This document shows, one piece after another, positions 17,850 through 26,308 of a DNA stretch of 26,308 nt. Each line of letters begins with the position of its first letter. Position 1 is the stretch's first letter. The translations under genes and the position numbers were made by a program. The stretch is from Chromera velia. Its lineage: Eukaryota > Sar > Chromeraceae. The stretch lies in NCBI GenBank assembly GCA_018398765.1, contig JAHBMJ010000505.1:20229-46536 (forward strand), in the 5' to 3' direction. Under the pieces are notes generated by a model. The model did not search any database. It was given only the letters and a program-made list of their open reading frames with translations, and was not told where the DNA came from.

Positions 17850-19864
17850 ATGCAGAGCGTGTTGGCCCCAGGAACAAAAGTCCTCATCTCAGGTCTGCAA
17901 AGCAACGCAGGCCTTACCTTGAATGGGAAGGTGGGCACGATTGTGAGGCAGCTCCCAGGAGGGCGCTACACAGTGCGAATGAGAAGCGACAGATCTGAGA
18001 AGTCAGTGAAGAGGATCAACCTGCTCGTCATGTCCTCACAAGGACCGGGGCTTGACGACGACGTCGCCACAGGTAGGTTTCGAGTTGCTTACATGCAAAG
18101 GCGAATGGTACCTGCGTGCAGTCCTTTCCAACGGTTCCTCTTGACTTCTTCCGGCCCTTTCTGCTCTATCCAAACCTATCCACTGGCTGCCTGTTCCCCT
18201 CTCGTCGACCCTGCATGTGCTTCCACTAGTCGTCTCCAGCACTGACATTTCTCGAAATCCCCATGCATACATAGATTTGCGCATGCATGCCGCTTTGCTG
18301 TCTGGAAGCTTTGGGTACCCACCAAATGATGACTGCTGAGCCTCCCATTGTGTGACTGCATGTGTGCCCTCTTCATGGCATGTTTGCAGTCCTGATTGAG
18401 TACATGCGGTGCCACGGGGTCAGCGCTCTGTTCACAGAGGTAATCTCCCTCGTGAAATCCGCTCTTTGTGCCGCACGAACTGTAGCCAGGAGGTTTCCAC
18501 GGAACAGGCAACAGTTGATGCTCCTCACGCAAGAAGGAAGAGAGGTGGCAGAGAGATATGGGAATTGGGCTGCTGACAAGGCGATCACTGTCGCCAAGAT
18601 CGTCTCGCGGAAGTCGCCAGAATTCCTCAGACAGACAAATACAATGAAGTACATCATAGAGACCCCCACCTGTGAGATCAAGGCCTTCATCACAGCGTAT
18701 GTGAAGGAAGGGGTGGTCTTCTATGTTGCCAAGATCGTGGGCCCCATGCGCACCTTCACTGTCCTGTACGTGGTACCTGTGCAAAACTTCTGCAAGCGAC
18801 ACGCCACCAAAGCTTACCAAGCCCTCCCCCCCAGAGTGAAGAAAACCGTCGAAGCCACCCCTGCTGCTTTCCGTCAGTCTCTCACCACTGTGCGCCAGCA
18901 GATCGGCCGCAACACGCAGCAACTGGTGCTTCGTGCCAGACAGGGGGGACAGGTTGCAGAGAAATGCGCTGACTGGGCTGTTGATAAAGTGATCGATGCA
19001 GCCAAAATGGTCTCCAAAAAGTCCCCAAAATTTATCAAAGAGACACAAACAGCCGAGTACATTCTAGACACTCCAAAGAACGAGATCAAGGCATTCATCA
19101 AGGCCTGGGTGAAGAGACGGGTTGCCTTCTACACAGCCAAGATCAGGGACCCCATGGGAACCCTGAAGACCCTCCTGAGTACCCTCCAAACTTTCTCCCA
19201 GAAATATGCAACCAGGGCCTACTCTGCGCTCCCCTGCCGTGCAGACATATTGGCTCTCCCCTCCACTGTCAGGCAAACCGTCGCAGCCACGCCTGCCATT
19301 GTCGGTCAGAAATTCACCACCGCCTACGAGCTTGCCGTTACACAGTCAACCCGAGTCGAGGCATTCGTCAGAGCCTGCATGGTCCGTCTGCCCTTCCTTG
19401 CCGAATACTCAGACGTCGAACTCTCAGATATCAGAGAGTATCTCATCCAGCAAGCTGCTTCCGGCTTGACCGCACTCAAGCACCCCGTCGCTACCACCAA
19501 AGCCGTGGTATCCTTCGCAAAGAGAACCGGAGGACTCGCGTACGCAAAGACAACCGAAGCCGCCGCGGCTACTGTAGGCAAAGCGGCCGCTGCCGGAAAG
19601 GCCGTCGTGAGCAAAGTGAAAGAACCCGCTCGCAAGACGGCAAAAAGAGCGATCCAGCAAGCACAGAAGGTGTCTGAGAAGGTGAAGCTGTACACCCCCC
19701 CCTACATCAAGTCTGCAGCAGAGAGCTGCGCGTCGAAGGTGAAAGGAGTTCTTCAGGCAGTCGGGGGAAGCGGCACTCCCGAAGCGGTGCTTGACTTCGC
19801 TGCGCGCGTCCTGATGGTCTCATGGATCATGGGTGCGCGGTTGGAGCGGGAAGGGAGGGAGTGA
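17850..19864 (+). CDS. SH3-like plus duplicated helical-repeat protein (565 aa, two exons)
   Basis: Exons are 17850-18072 and 18390-19864, with a GT-AG intron (GTAGGT...TTTGCAG) of phase 1. Total coding length is 1698 bases, a multiple of three. The start ATG lies in a good context (CCACCATGC). Residues 5-60 look like a small SH3-like/KOW-type barrel: GTKVLISGL, LNGKVGTIV, GGRYTVRM, then a closing INLLV, a module common in algal and protist proteins. Exon 2 is almost entirely helical, alternating A/K/T-rich amphipathic stretches. An 82-residue unit occurs twice (residues 113-194 and 249-330), 45 of 82 identical by hand count and 136 residues apart; both keep KSP, YI, TP, EIKAFI and AKI. A third, A/K/V-rich helical zone lies at about 420-540. 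No signal peptide or clear membrane segment is seen. The amphipathic repeats recall lipid-droplet coat or late-embryogenesis proteins, but this is only resemblance. The last residues (SWIMGARLEREGRE) are encoded by a minisatellite. Confidence 0.75.
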
Positions 19865-20196
19865 AGAGAGGACCCTGGTACGAAAGATTGAAGAGCGTCT
19901 GTCATGCAGTCAACTCCTGCATAGATCATGGGTGCGCAGTTGGAGGGGGAAGGGAGGGAGTGAAGAGAGGTACGAAAGATTCAGGAGCGTCTGTCATGCA
20001 GTCAACTCCTGCATAGATCGTGGGTGCGCAGTTGGAGGGGGAAGGGAGGGAGTGAAGAGAGGTACGAAAGATTGAAAAGCGTCTGCCATGCAGTCAACTC
20101 CTGCATAGATCATGGGTGCGCAGTTGGAGGGGGAAGGGAGGGAGTTAAGAGAGGTACGAAAGATTCAGGAGCGTCTGTCATGCAGTCAACTCATGC
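19825..20196 (+). repeat. 92-bp minisatellite, about four copies
   Basis: Units start at 19825, 19924, 20016 and 20108 with GATCATGGGTGCGC (one has GATCGTGGG) and end with ATGCAGTCAACTCCTGCATA. The first unit is 99 bases because of a 7-base addition; the others are 92. The first unit supplies the final codons and the stop of the upstream gene, the rest lies in its 3' UTR. Copies differ by a few single-base changes. Confidence 0.9.
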
Positions 20197-20797
20197 ATGT
20201 GCCAAATGGGCGATGTGATTTTAGAATTAGAGGGCGTGCAAAAATTTTGATAGAAAGGGGACTGTCTGTTCGACTATATGCAGGGCAATTTCGATGGTGC
20301 ATGTATATTATGTACGCTTGTCATGAAGGGGGTTGCGGAGTCTGGCCGGGAGGGTCTGTTTGTTTGAAAGGGGGGTGGAGGAAAACAGCCCGGGGGGATC
20401 CAAGGTGAACCGGCAGCTAGTCCACTGCAGTGATGGGTCTGTATCTGGTCTGCCACTTTATGAGGGAGAGAAGCAGGGGCTGACAGGATGGCCGTCTTCT
20501 CTTCATGGTCAGTCTCTTAGGTAGCAAGGCAATCAAGAAGTTAGACTGAGTCAGTCAAGCAGGCAGGCAGGCAGGCAGACAGGCAGGCAGGCACTTTGTC
20601 AGTGAGCTACTTCGTCAATCAGTTGGTCAGTACGCCAATGAAGGAGTCGTCTGGACAGTGAGAACATAAGTCAGTAAGATAGGAATTTATCGGTGTTCGG
20701 ATTCGAAGGTTTCTTGTTTGCATTCGGGACCCCAAATCATTTTATTCTTCTTTGAATCCTCCTTTTTTCTCCTTTTTTCTCTCTCGTCCCTGTGTGC
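20197..20797. other. Region without a recognised gene; (GCAG)n microsatellite
   Basis: It probably holds the 3' UTR of the preceding gene and spacer. A GCAG tetranucleotide array with one GACA variant lies at 20559-20592. Short ORFs are present on both strands but show no protein-like pattern or splice context. Confidence 0.5.
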
Positions 20798-20921
20798 AGA
20801 CAGTGACATGTACTGTGACAGCGTCGCCCCAGATGACCTTATCTTGGGCTGGTCATTGAATTTTAGAGACAACCAGCAAATCAGAAACCCCAGGGTTTGC
20901 GAGAGACGAGCCAGTGATTGA
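20798..20921 (+). CDS. Possible terminal exon (weak)
   Basis: A strong acceptor (C/T-rich stretch 20752-20790 ending in TGTGCAG) is followed by an open frame beginning DSDMYCDSVAPDDLILGW and closing at a TGA at 20919-20921. No partner exon with a matching donor phase was found upstream, and no family is recognised. It may equally be chance. Confidence 0.2.
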
Positions 20922-21725
20922 ATTTCCACTCTAGCTTGTCTCGAGTTTTCAGCATCATGTGCTCTGGTCTGTTTGGTGTCCGCGATTCCGAAGAGTTCCT
21001 CCAATGAAGCAGATCGAGTTTTGTGACTAGATCGGGGCATTGTTGGCTGGTTGGAGGGAGTGAGGTTGGGTCAGAAGGTGGAACAGAAATTTGCAAACAC
21101 AAAGGAGAGAAAGACTTTCTCACTTATTCAACAAACAACCTGCTGAGAACAACAGGCACGCCCGAACCAAGCCTCCAGGTCAGAACGGCAGACGTGTGTT
21201 TCTTTTCTTCCTTATGAAGCCATCGCCTATTCTTGCACGCCTTTGGGCATGCGCAGAATTTTCTGAATCGCTCTTGTGGCATTCTCCCGTTTTTCTCTCA
21301 TTGCTTTTTCGTTCTATGTTTTTTTCTCTTCTTTTTCGTTTTTATTCTTTCGCTCTCTTTATGAGGGGATACAGGTATGTGTGTTTGCGTGTGAAGAGAC
21401 CATTGATCATGCTTCTTTCCTTGCTGGAAGCTTCCATTGAGGAGGCATCTCATTGATCGTGATTCTACACTCTGTGTCGCTTGAGTACAGAAAGAATTTG
21501 TGTTGAATTTTGTTCATGCAATGTACAACAAAACGCATACAGATGGTTTCTTTGCATGACTGCAGATATGGTGGTTTCGGGGCCAACGAAAGCGCCTGTC
21601 CGTTTCTATCCAATTCCGTCGGTCTGGTGCGGGACCTTCAGCGAAGATCCGATTAATTAGGGTTGATTTGGGCTTCCCCGTAAAGAGCGAGCAGAATTAA
21701 GACAGTGAGGCACAGAGACAAGAAC

Positions 21726-21757
<32 letters not shown>

Positions 21758-22540
21758 CTGTCAGACCAAGAGGAAGAGAGAGGAAGACCAAAAGATAGGA
21801 AGAAAAAGAAAGAACTTAAGCAGAGAGACGGGAACGGACACCTGGACGAACGAGTGCAGAGAGGGAGCGGTTTATGGCCCCACGCAGCAATGCATGGGCT
21901 CATCCCTCGCCCAACTACGATCAGGTTTGCATGCTTCCTGGACAAGCAAGGGTAAACTCGTCGGCCAGCAAGAAAGACCAGGGACGGGGTGGGTGTGGTG
22001 CCGCAGAGTGAGAAGGGGTAGCCGCCCTCTCTCCGCCCAAACGGGTTCGCATGCTGTCTGGACAAGTAAAGGCAGGCACCGTTAAAGCATCGTACTGCTG
22101 CTGTACGAAAATCAACGGAAACAAAAGAGAACGGAAGGGGGGCGGGGGGGTAGACAGGAAGAGTATCACACAGGCAGGCAGGCAGAAAGGATCACGGAAG
22201 TACGTAGACAGACAGGCAGGCAGCGACGTCTCCTCGCTCTCTCTCCCGCTGGTATACTCCGACACGATTCTCCTCGCACAGGATCAACTTGAAGCACGCG
22301 CTTTTCACCTCGCCAACTCACCCTCAGCAAGAGACCTCGTTGAGTCGCCAAACCCCATATGGAAACCCGAACGATCGAGAAGAGCATCGATCCACCCAGT
22401 ACAATGACGTTGAAGGCTGTGGCCGAAAGGCACCAAGGGGAGCTGCCCTCTCTATGGGAGGCCGTGGAGGCGGGGTCAAAATTCCCAAAACACTGCATTA
22501 TCAGTGAGACTTTGAGACCAATGAACTTTATACCATCAGA
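20922..22540. other. Region without a recognised gene; (GA)n array and a 120-base-spaced repeat
   Basis: A GA dinucleotide array lies at 21729-21757. An imperfect direct repeat of about 33 bases occurs at 21924-21956 and 22044-22076 (GGTTTGCATGCTTCCTGGAC against GGTTCGCATGCTGTCTGGAC). A T-rich stretch spans about 21280-21360. A 63-codon ORF at 22359-22550 follows a possible acceptor (CTCGCACAG, 22280) but has no other support. Confidence 0.4.
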
Positions 22541-23185
22541 AGCGGTATAGTTGTCTCATCACTTCAAAGCACCAATTTTGAAAATGTTTCAACAGCCGGT
22601 GCCGTCCACTGTCAATTGTACAGCAACTTTAGTAAATTGATGTAAATGACCGATGTCTGGAAAATGACTAGGAAAATGACCGATATATACACTAAATTGC
22701 CTAGCTCATAAATTGTATGTAGAAAGTTATAGAAAATAAGAATTCCACTAGGAATTCTAGTTAAATTAACTTAAATTTAAAATATTGTTTCCGTGAATTA
22801 GATTTCAATTAATTTAGTCCATGCACAGTATTTTTTTTTACAGATTTACTTTTTAACAGTATTAATTCTTGCAGCAAACTTTATTAAACTTGAAGTGTAT
22901 GCCTAAAAAGTTATTGCATCTCACCAGCTTTCAGCTTTCAGTTTTTTTCAAAAAAAGTTTTCATTCAAAAAGAATTCTAAATAAAAAAACAAAAATAAAA
23001 ACATTTTAGACAAAGAATGCTGAGCAGACTGCTAGCATAAATATTTAATAGTTTAAGTTTAAGTGCGAATTAACACGCTTTTATGATCTTTAGGCTAGTC
23101 TTTGGCGTAATTTAAACATGTTATTCATTGATTTTGATTCTAGTTTTAATTTGAGGTGAGAAACATTTTCTAGAACATTTTTAGG
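22541..23185. other. AT-rich island without genes
   Basis: About 645 bases of strongly AT-rich sequence with homopolymer A and T runs and stop codons in all frames. No inverted terminal repeats were recognised. Its composition contrasts sharply with the flanks and resembles the spacer at 2530-3049. Confidence 0.6.
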
Positions 23186-23927
23186 CTTGACCCCGAGCTA
23201 CCGCTGGTACTTTCCCGAACCACCATTCGTGCTTCCACACTTCAAACACCTATGCCACTTACAGCATGAAATGAGTTGCTCAAGCCTTTGATATTCCCAG
23301 GAGAGCTTTTCCTTCAAACAAACTGCAGAACGCTGCGGAGTGCTCGGATGTGCCCGTAGGAAAACAGCGGTGAGATACCTGAAAGGACCTCGGAAGCTTT
23401 CCTGCCCTCTCCAGCTCCCCGCACCTTTTCCCGAGACACAGGGCTCTGTCTGCAAGGGGGACGCCGTCAAACCCCGAGGGGGCATTGTGGTTCGAGAGTG
23501 CGAGTCGCTGCAGAAAGCAGAATGACCGTAGTCACACACACAAAAAGCAAACAGGTGTTCACGGCTCCTTCTGAGAGAACACGCACGTCATTATAACGAA
23601 GTATATCAAACGACTCACTCTGACATCTGTCCGGAGGCTGCCGAATAAAATTTCGCGCCAGATTGCGATACATATTTCACACCACATATCTCTTCGAACC
23701 TCCAGTTCTGTGGAAGTCTGAACTTGGACTGCTCCTTTTCATTCCAAATCAATCCCCAAACTTCCTCTTCGTATCTCTTCTTCATTCCTGTCTGTCTCCC
23801 CTCTTCATTTCCCCCCCTCTGCCATTCCCTCCTTGCCTCCCTATTTGCTTCCTTACTTTCTGTTCGGCTAGTTGCCTTCAGTGATTCTCTGCCTTCTGAA
23901 GGAACGGTCTTCCCTTGACTCTCTCTT
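23186..23927 (-). other. Downstream region of the minus-strand gene
   Basis: Two overlapping minus-strand ORFs exist (23198-23539; 23615-23971) but neither has splice or motif support. It is most simply the 3' UTR and spacer of the gene ending at 23928. An alternative terminal exon cannot be excluded. Confidence 0.35.
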
Positions 23928-24954
23928 CTAACGGCAAAGGATCGTACGCGCTCGACTGACGATTGCGACATTTCTTCCCTCTGTCTTCAGCTTCTCAAGA
24001 GATGTTGCTGGGGAGACACACAGAGGCGCGCCCTCCTTGCCACTCCACAAATCCACAAACGCCGCGGGAGGCCGGTCCTCTCCCCACCCCTCTCCCTGGA
24101 AACACGTGAAATCCGACACCCCCGCCAGCGTATTCACGCACAGTTTGCCCCAACAAAAGGAACCCTGCTTCCCCGTTTCATCCAAACGAGTTGACACCAG
24201 ACTCTCCACCCACATCAACCCAAAGCGTCCCACCAAGGCTCGTTCTCCAATGTCCCCAACCGGATCCCTCTCCTCCCTCTCCCCTTCTCTCTCATCGTCC
24301 TCCCCCCCCACCTCCACAGCAACCCGAGCAGGCACGTCCTCGACAACCCCGGGGCCCAGGAAGGCCTTGAGGTCGTTGCACCTCAACCCTAGGCACAGGA
24401 AGGGAAGACCGGAATGGCTGTCGAGAAAGTCCGGGGCTGCTGGCAAGTCCTGCAGACAGATAGACAGACAGACAGAGAGACAGACAGAGAATTGAAGCAG
24501 AGAGATTGATTGAGAGCACAAGGAGACCCCCCTTAGCAAAGATACTGCATGAACGAATGAAACTGAAAGAGGGACCCGCAACTGCAAACGCCCTCCACAG
24601 AACCGACTGTCAGTTGTCAGTACTTCGAAAGTTCTGAGCACAATGGCCGCACACTTCCTTCAGACCTCCCGCCGATCCGTATACAAGAAAGAGCATACAC
24701 CTCTCCACGGAGAGGGAAAAAAAAGAGGAGAAGAGAGGAAGGAAAAGGAAGAGAGCAGTCAGCGGAACGGAAATGTCATCAACACGCCTTTCTGTTCGTG
24801 GGTTTTTGCATCTATCTTTCGATGAAGCAACGCCTGCTCTCTAGTCATTCATTCACTCATTGATTCACTTACTCAACCAGTCAACCCCTCCTTCTGACTC
24901 AATTCACCTGCTTGAAGTCAGAGATGGACATGGATGGAGACAGAAAAGACACCC

Positions 24955-24997
<43 letters not shown>

Positions 24998-25022
24998 AAC
25001 AGACAAACAGACAAACAGACAA

Positions 25023-25053
<31 letters not shown>

Positions 25054-25938
25054 CTTTCTTTTATGATCCTTTCTTTTTTTGTTCTCCTTCTGCCCTTGAG
25101 ACGCTCTCAATGGAAAGGTACAAGGCGTACTCTTGACGGCAATTCTTGAGCGACTGATTGACTATCTGACTGACTGACTGACTGACTGACTGACTGACTG
25201 ACTGACTGACCGACCGACCGACCGACCGACCGACCGACCGACCGACCGACTGACTGACTGACTGACTGACTGGCTGGCTGGCTGGCTGACTGACTGACTG
25301 ACTGGCTGACTGATTGAAAGACAGTCACACAGACAGACAGACGGACGTAAAGACAAACAAACAGACAGACAGACAGACAGATAGACAGGTAGACTGACAG
25401 ACAGATAGACAGACTATATCGTCTTTTCTTCACTTCACTTTTTCCGAATCGCTTCCTTTCTTTCGGACAGACAGGCAGGCAGACTGACAGACAGATAGAC
25501 AGAGAGACAGACAGACAAACAAACAGAGTGGCATGCCTGCAGACTCACCACAGACAGCAGTACATCCAACTGCACATGCGGTGTCACCCCTTCTCCCCAC
25601 ACGCAGTATTCCATGGGCACTCTCACCGCCTCCCCTGCTTTGTCTGCAAAGGCCAGCGTGCAGCTTCGAGAGTCACGGCTCCAGTTCCTCATTGGACGTG
25701 AGCACCAAAACTCAGCAGAAGGAGACGATGAAGAGGACGAGGAGCTCTCGAAGGATTCCAAAAGAAGTTTACATGCACGACCAAAACAGTAGGCAAAGCC
25801 CTCTGAGGAAGTAGACCGAAAGCGGAGAGATGCGACTGAAGGGTTCACCGCTCCCCGGCACAAGGGAAGGAAAAGACAGCCGACAACGAAGCTTCGGGCC
25901 CTCATCAAGTCGGTTCCAGTCCTGATGGTCGACAACAA
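23928..25938 (-). CDS. Minus-strand spliced host gene, unknown function (5' end uncertain)
   Basis: Two exons are supported. The upstream exon runs from about 25938 (beginning uncertain) to 25549 and ends at a consensus donor GTGAGT (25548-25543). The downstream exon is 24449-23928, after an acceptor whose pyrimidine tract is a CTGT array ending in CTGCAG, and closes with TAG. The donor leaves phase 0 and the acceptor resumes in phase 0, so the frame crosses the 1099-bp intron. The protein has a poly-Ser run near its start, then MEYCVWGEGVTPHVQLDVLL, LPAAPDFLDSHSGLPFLCLG, an acidic E/D-rich loop (GGEDDEREGEREERD) and a cysteine-containing C-terminal half (GSFCWGKLCVN, DFTCFQGEGWGE). No known domain is recognised. 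The first exon could instead start at an internal acceptor (TTCCTCAG near 25807), which would remove the upstream residues. Confidence 0.55.
24955..25053 (-). repeat. (CTGT)n/(TTTG-CTGT)n array in intron
   Basis: CAGA tetranucleotides with a central block of alternating CAAA and CAGA on the plus strand. In the sense of the enclosing minus-strand gene it is pyrimidine-rich (TCTG). Confidence 0.9.
25164..25316 (-). repeat. Compound (ACTG)n-(ACCG)n-(ACTG)n-(GCTG)n array in intron
   Basis: About 150 bases of a tetranucleotide whose phase is unbroken while its second or first base switches in blocks: ACTG, then ACCG (about 25208-25249), back to ACTG, then GCTG, then ACTG. Each block differs from the next by a single transition, which suggests spread of point variants by slippage. 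Confidence 0.9.
25321..25412 (-). repeat. Degenerate (CAGA)n array in intron
   Basis: CAGA units with CAAA, TAGA and CGGA variants, in the same intron as the previous arrays. Confidence 0.85.
25466..25530 (-). repeat. Degenerate (CAGA)/(CAGG) array next to the donor
   Basis: CAGA and CAGG units lying just inside the intron, beginning about 18 bases after the donor of the upstream exon. Confidence 0.85.
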
Positions 25939-25987
25939 TGCATTGCATGTGCATGTACAGTCACCTCAAGGCTTCGAGTGCAGCGGT

Positions 25988-26287
25988 CTATGCATCGATC
26001 ATTGGTCGTAGCTGGAAGGGGTGCTTGCAGCAACGCCTCACACACTGTCCACCATCAAGTTTGAAACGGTAGCGATTCTGTTCTGCACGGTGGTGGATAC
26101 CTTCAACTGCTTCAACTAATGCATGTTCTTGAAGAGCCATGCACAGATCGAAGGTAACATGCAGAAAGGAATTAATGCAAAAAACTTGTGAAGGTGTTGT
26201 ATCGGTAGGCATGTTATATATATGCCCTGGCCCTTGAATTGTGACCAAATAGGCGTATACCACCCTGACGTACCTATAGACAAACAC
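25988..26287 (-). CDS. Hypothetical ORF at the window edge, possibly an upstream exon
   Basis: An open frame whose C-terminal part has balanced, protein-like composition (FDLCMALQEHALVEAVEGIH, then RYRFKLDGGQCVRRCCKHPF). It ends 50 bases before the upstream exon of the next gene, in a different frame. It may be a separate small gene or part of the same gene joined by an unseen intron. No family recognised. Most of the apparent start region is AT-rich and doubtful. Confidence 0.3.
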   Translation of the reverse strand: MFVYRYVRVVYAYLVTIQGPGHIYNMPTDTTPSQVFCINSFLHVTFDLCMALQEHALVEAVEGIHHRAEQNRYRFKLDGGQCVRRCCKHPFQLRPMIDA

Positions 26288-26308
26288 CTGCCAACATCCA
26301 CTGACTTG

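Noticed and set aside
18176-19048. 290-codon ORF on the minus strand opposite the helical-repeat gene
   Set aside because: It lies antisense to an exon with good splice phase, repeat structure and a strong start context; it is open by composition only.
19825-20196. Regularly spaced repeats that could suggest a CRISPR array
   Set aside because: The whole 92-base unit is repeated with no unique spacers; it is a minisatellite in a eukaryotic gene.
20333-20524. Short plus-strand ORF with some protein-like composition
   Set aside because: No splice partner or recognisable motif; lies between the minisatellite and the GCAG array.
22359-22550. 63-codon plus-strand ORF after a possible acceptor
   Set aside because: No partner exon, motif or conserved feature; too short to support.
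23615-23971. 118-codon minus-strand ORF overlapping the end of the minus-strand gene
   Set aside because: Overlaps the supported exon in another frame and is mostly low-complexity charged sequence; kept only as a possible alternative terminal exon.
25164-25316. Long ORFs of repeated SQSVSQSV and similar residues
   Set aside because: They are translations of tetranucleotide arrays inside an intron, open in several frames because the unit has no stop codon.

Overview
This is a piece of nuclear DNA from a eukaryote. The coding stretches are broken by GT-AG introns with pyrimidine-rich 3' ends, the intergenic DNA carries many microsatellites, and the centre is packed with retrotransposons. Ty1/copia elements of this style with CT- and CTGT-rich introns would suit a unicellular alga, possibly an alveolate such as a chromerid. 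That identification is a guess from general character; no single gene proves it.

Layout. (1) 1-2530: the 3' part of a plus-strand host gene whose last large exon encodes a K/E- then R/D/G-rich tail, followed by a polyA signal. (2) 2530-3050: AT-rich spacer. (3) 3055-6017: a small non-autonomous LTR retrotransposon on the minus strand, with 244-bp LTRs, a 5-bp target duplication (AGCGG), an initiator-tRNA-Met-like primer site, a polypurine tract and a decayed ORF of unknown function. (4) 6132-17295: a three-level nest. Copia-1 (6217-17081) has lost gag and protease. Copia-2 (9992-16924, complete 427-bp LTRs, duplication ATTTC) sits inside Copia-1's 3' LTR. A 5'-truncated LINE (15552-16354, 15-bp duplication) sits inside Copia-2's pol, antisense. 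Two more copies of the LINE's 3' tail flank the nest at 6132 and 17222. (5) 17850-19864: a two-exon plus-strand host gene for an SH3-like plus helical-repeat protein, whose last codons run into a 92-bp minisatellite (19825-20196). (6) 20197-23927: mostly noncoding, with short repeats and an AT-rich island. (7) 23928-25938: a minus-strand host gene with at least two exons, separated by a 1.1-kb intron filled with tetranucleotide arrays. A further minus-strand ORF lies at the right edge.

How it works together. None of the three LTR elements looks able to move on its own. Copia-2 keeps an intact Gag ORF, with a -1 slippery heptamer (GGGTTTG) directly before the Gag stop and hairpins downstream, but its pol carries at least five nonsense codons, a frameshift and the LINE. 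Copia-1 pol is one frame broken only by four nonsense codons, and its integrase catalytic Glu is Lys.

The most striking signal is mutational. By hand count, the differences between paired LTRs of Copia-1 (24 of 298) and Copia-2 (35 of 427) are all transitions, and every in-frame nonsense codon in the two pol genes could come from a sense codon by one C-to-T or G-to-A change. This looks like cytosine-deamination silencing (RIP-like or 5-methylcytosine decay). All counts are by eye and should be recomputed.
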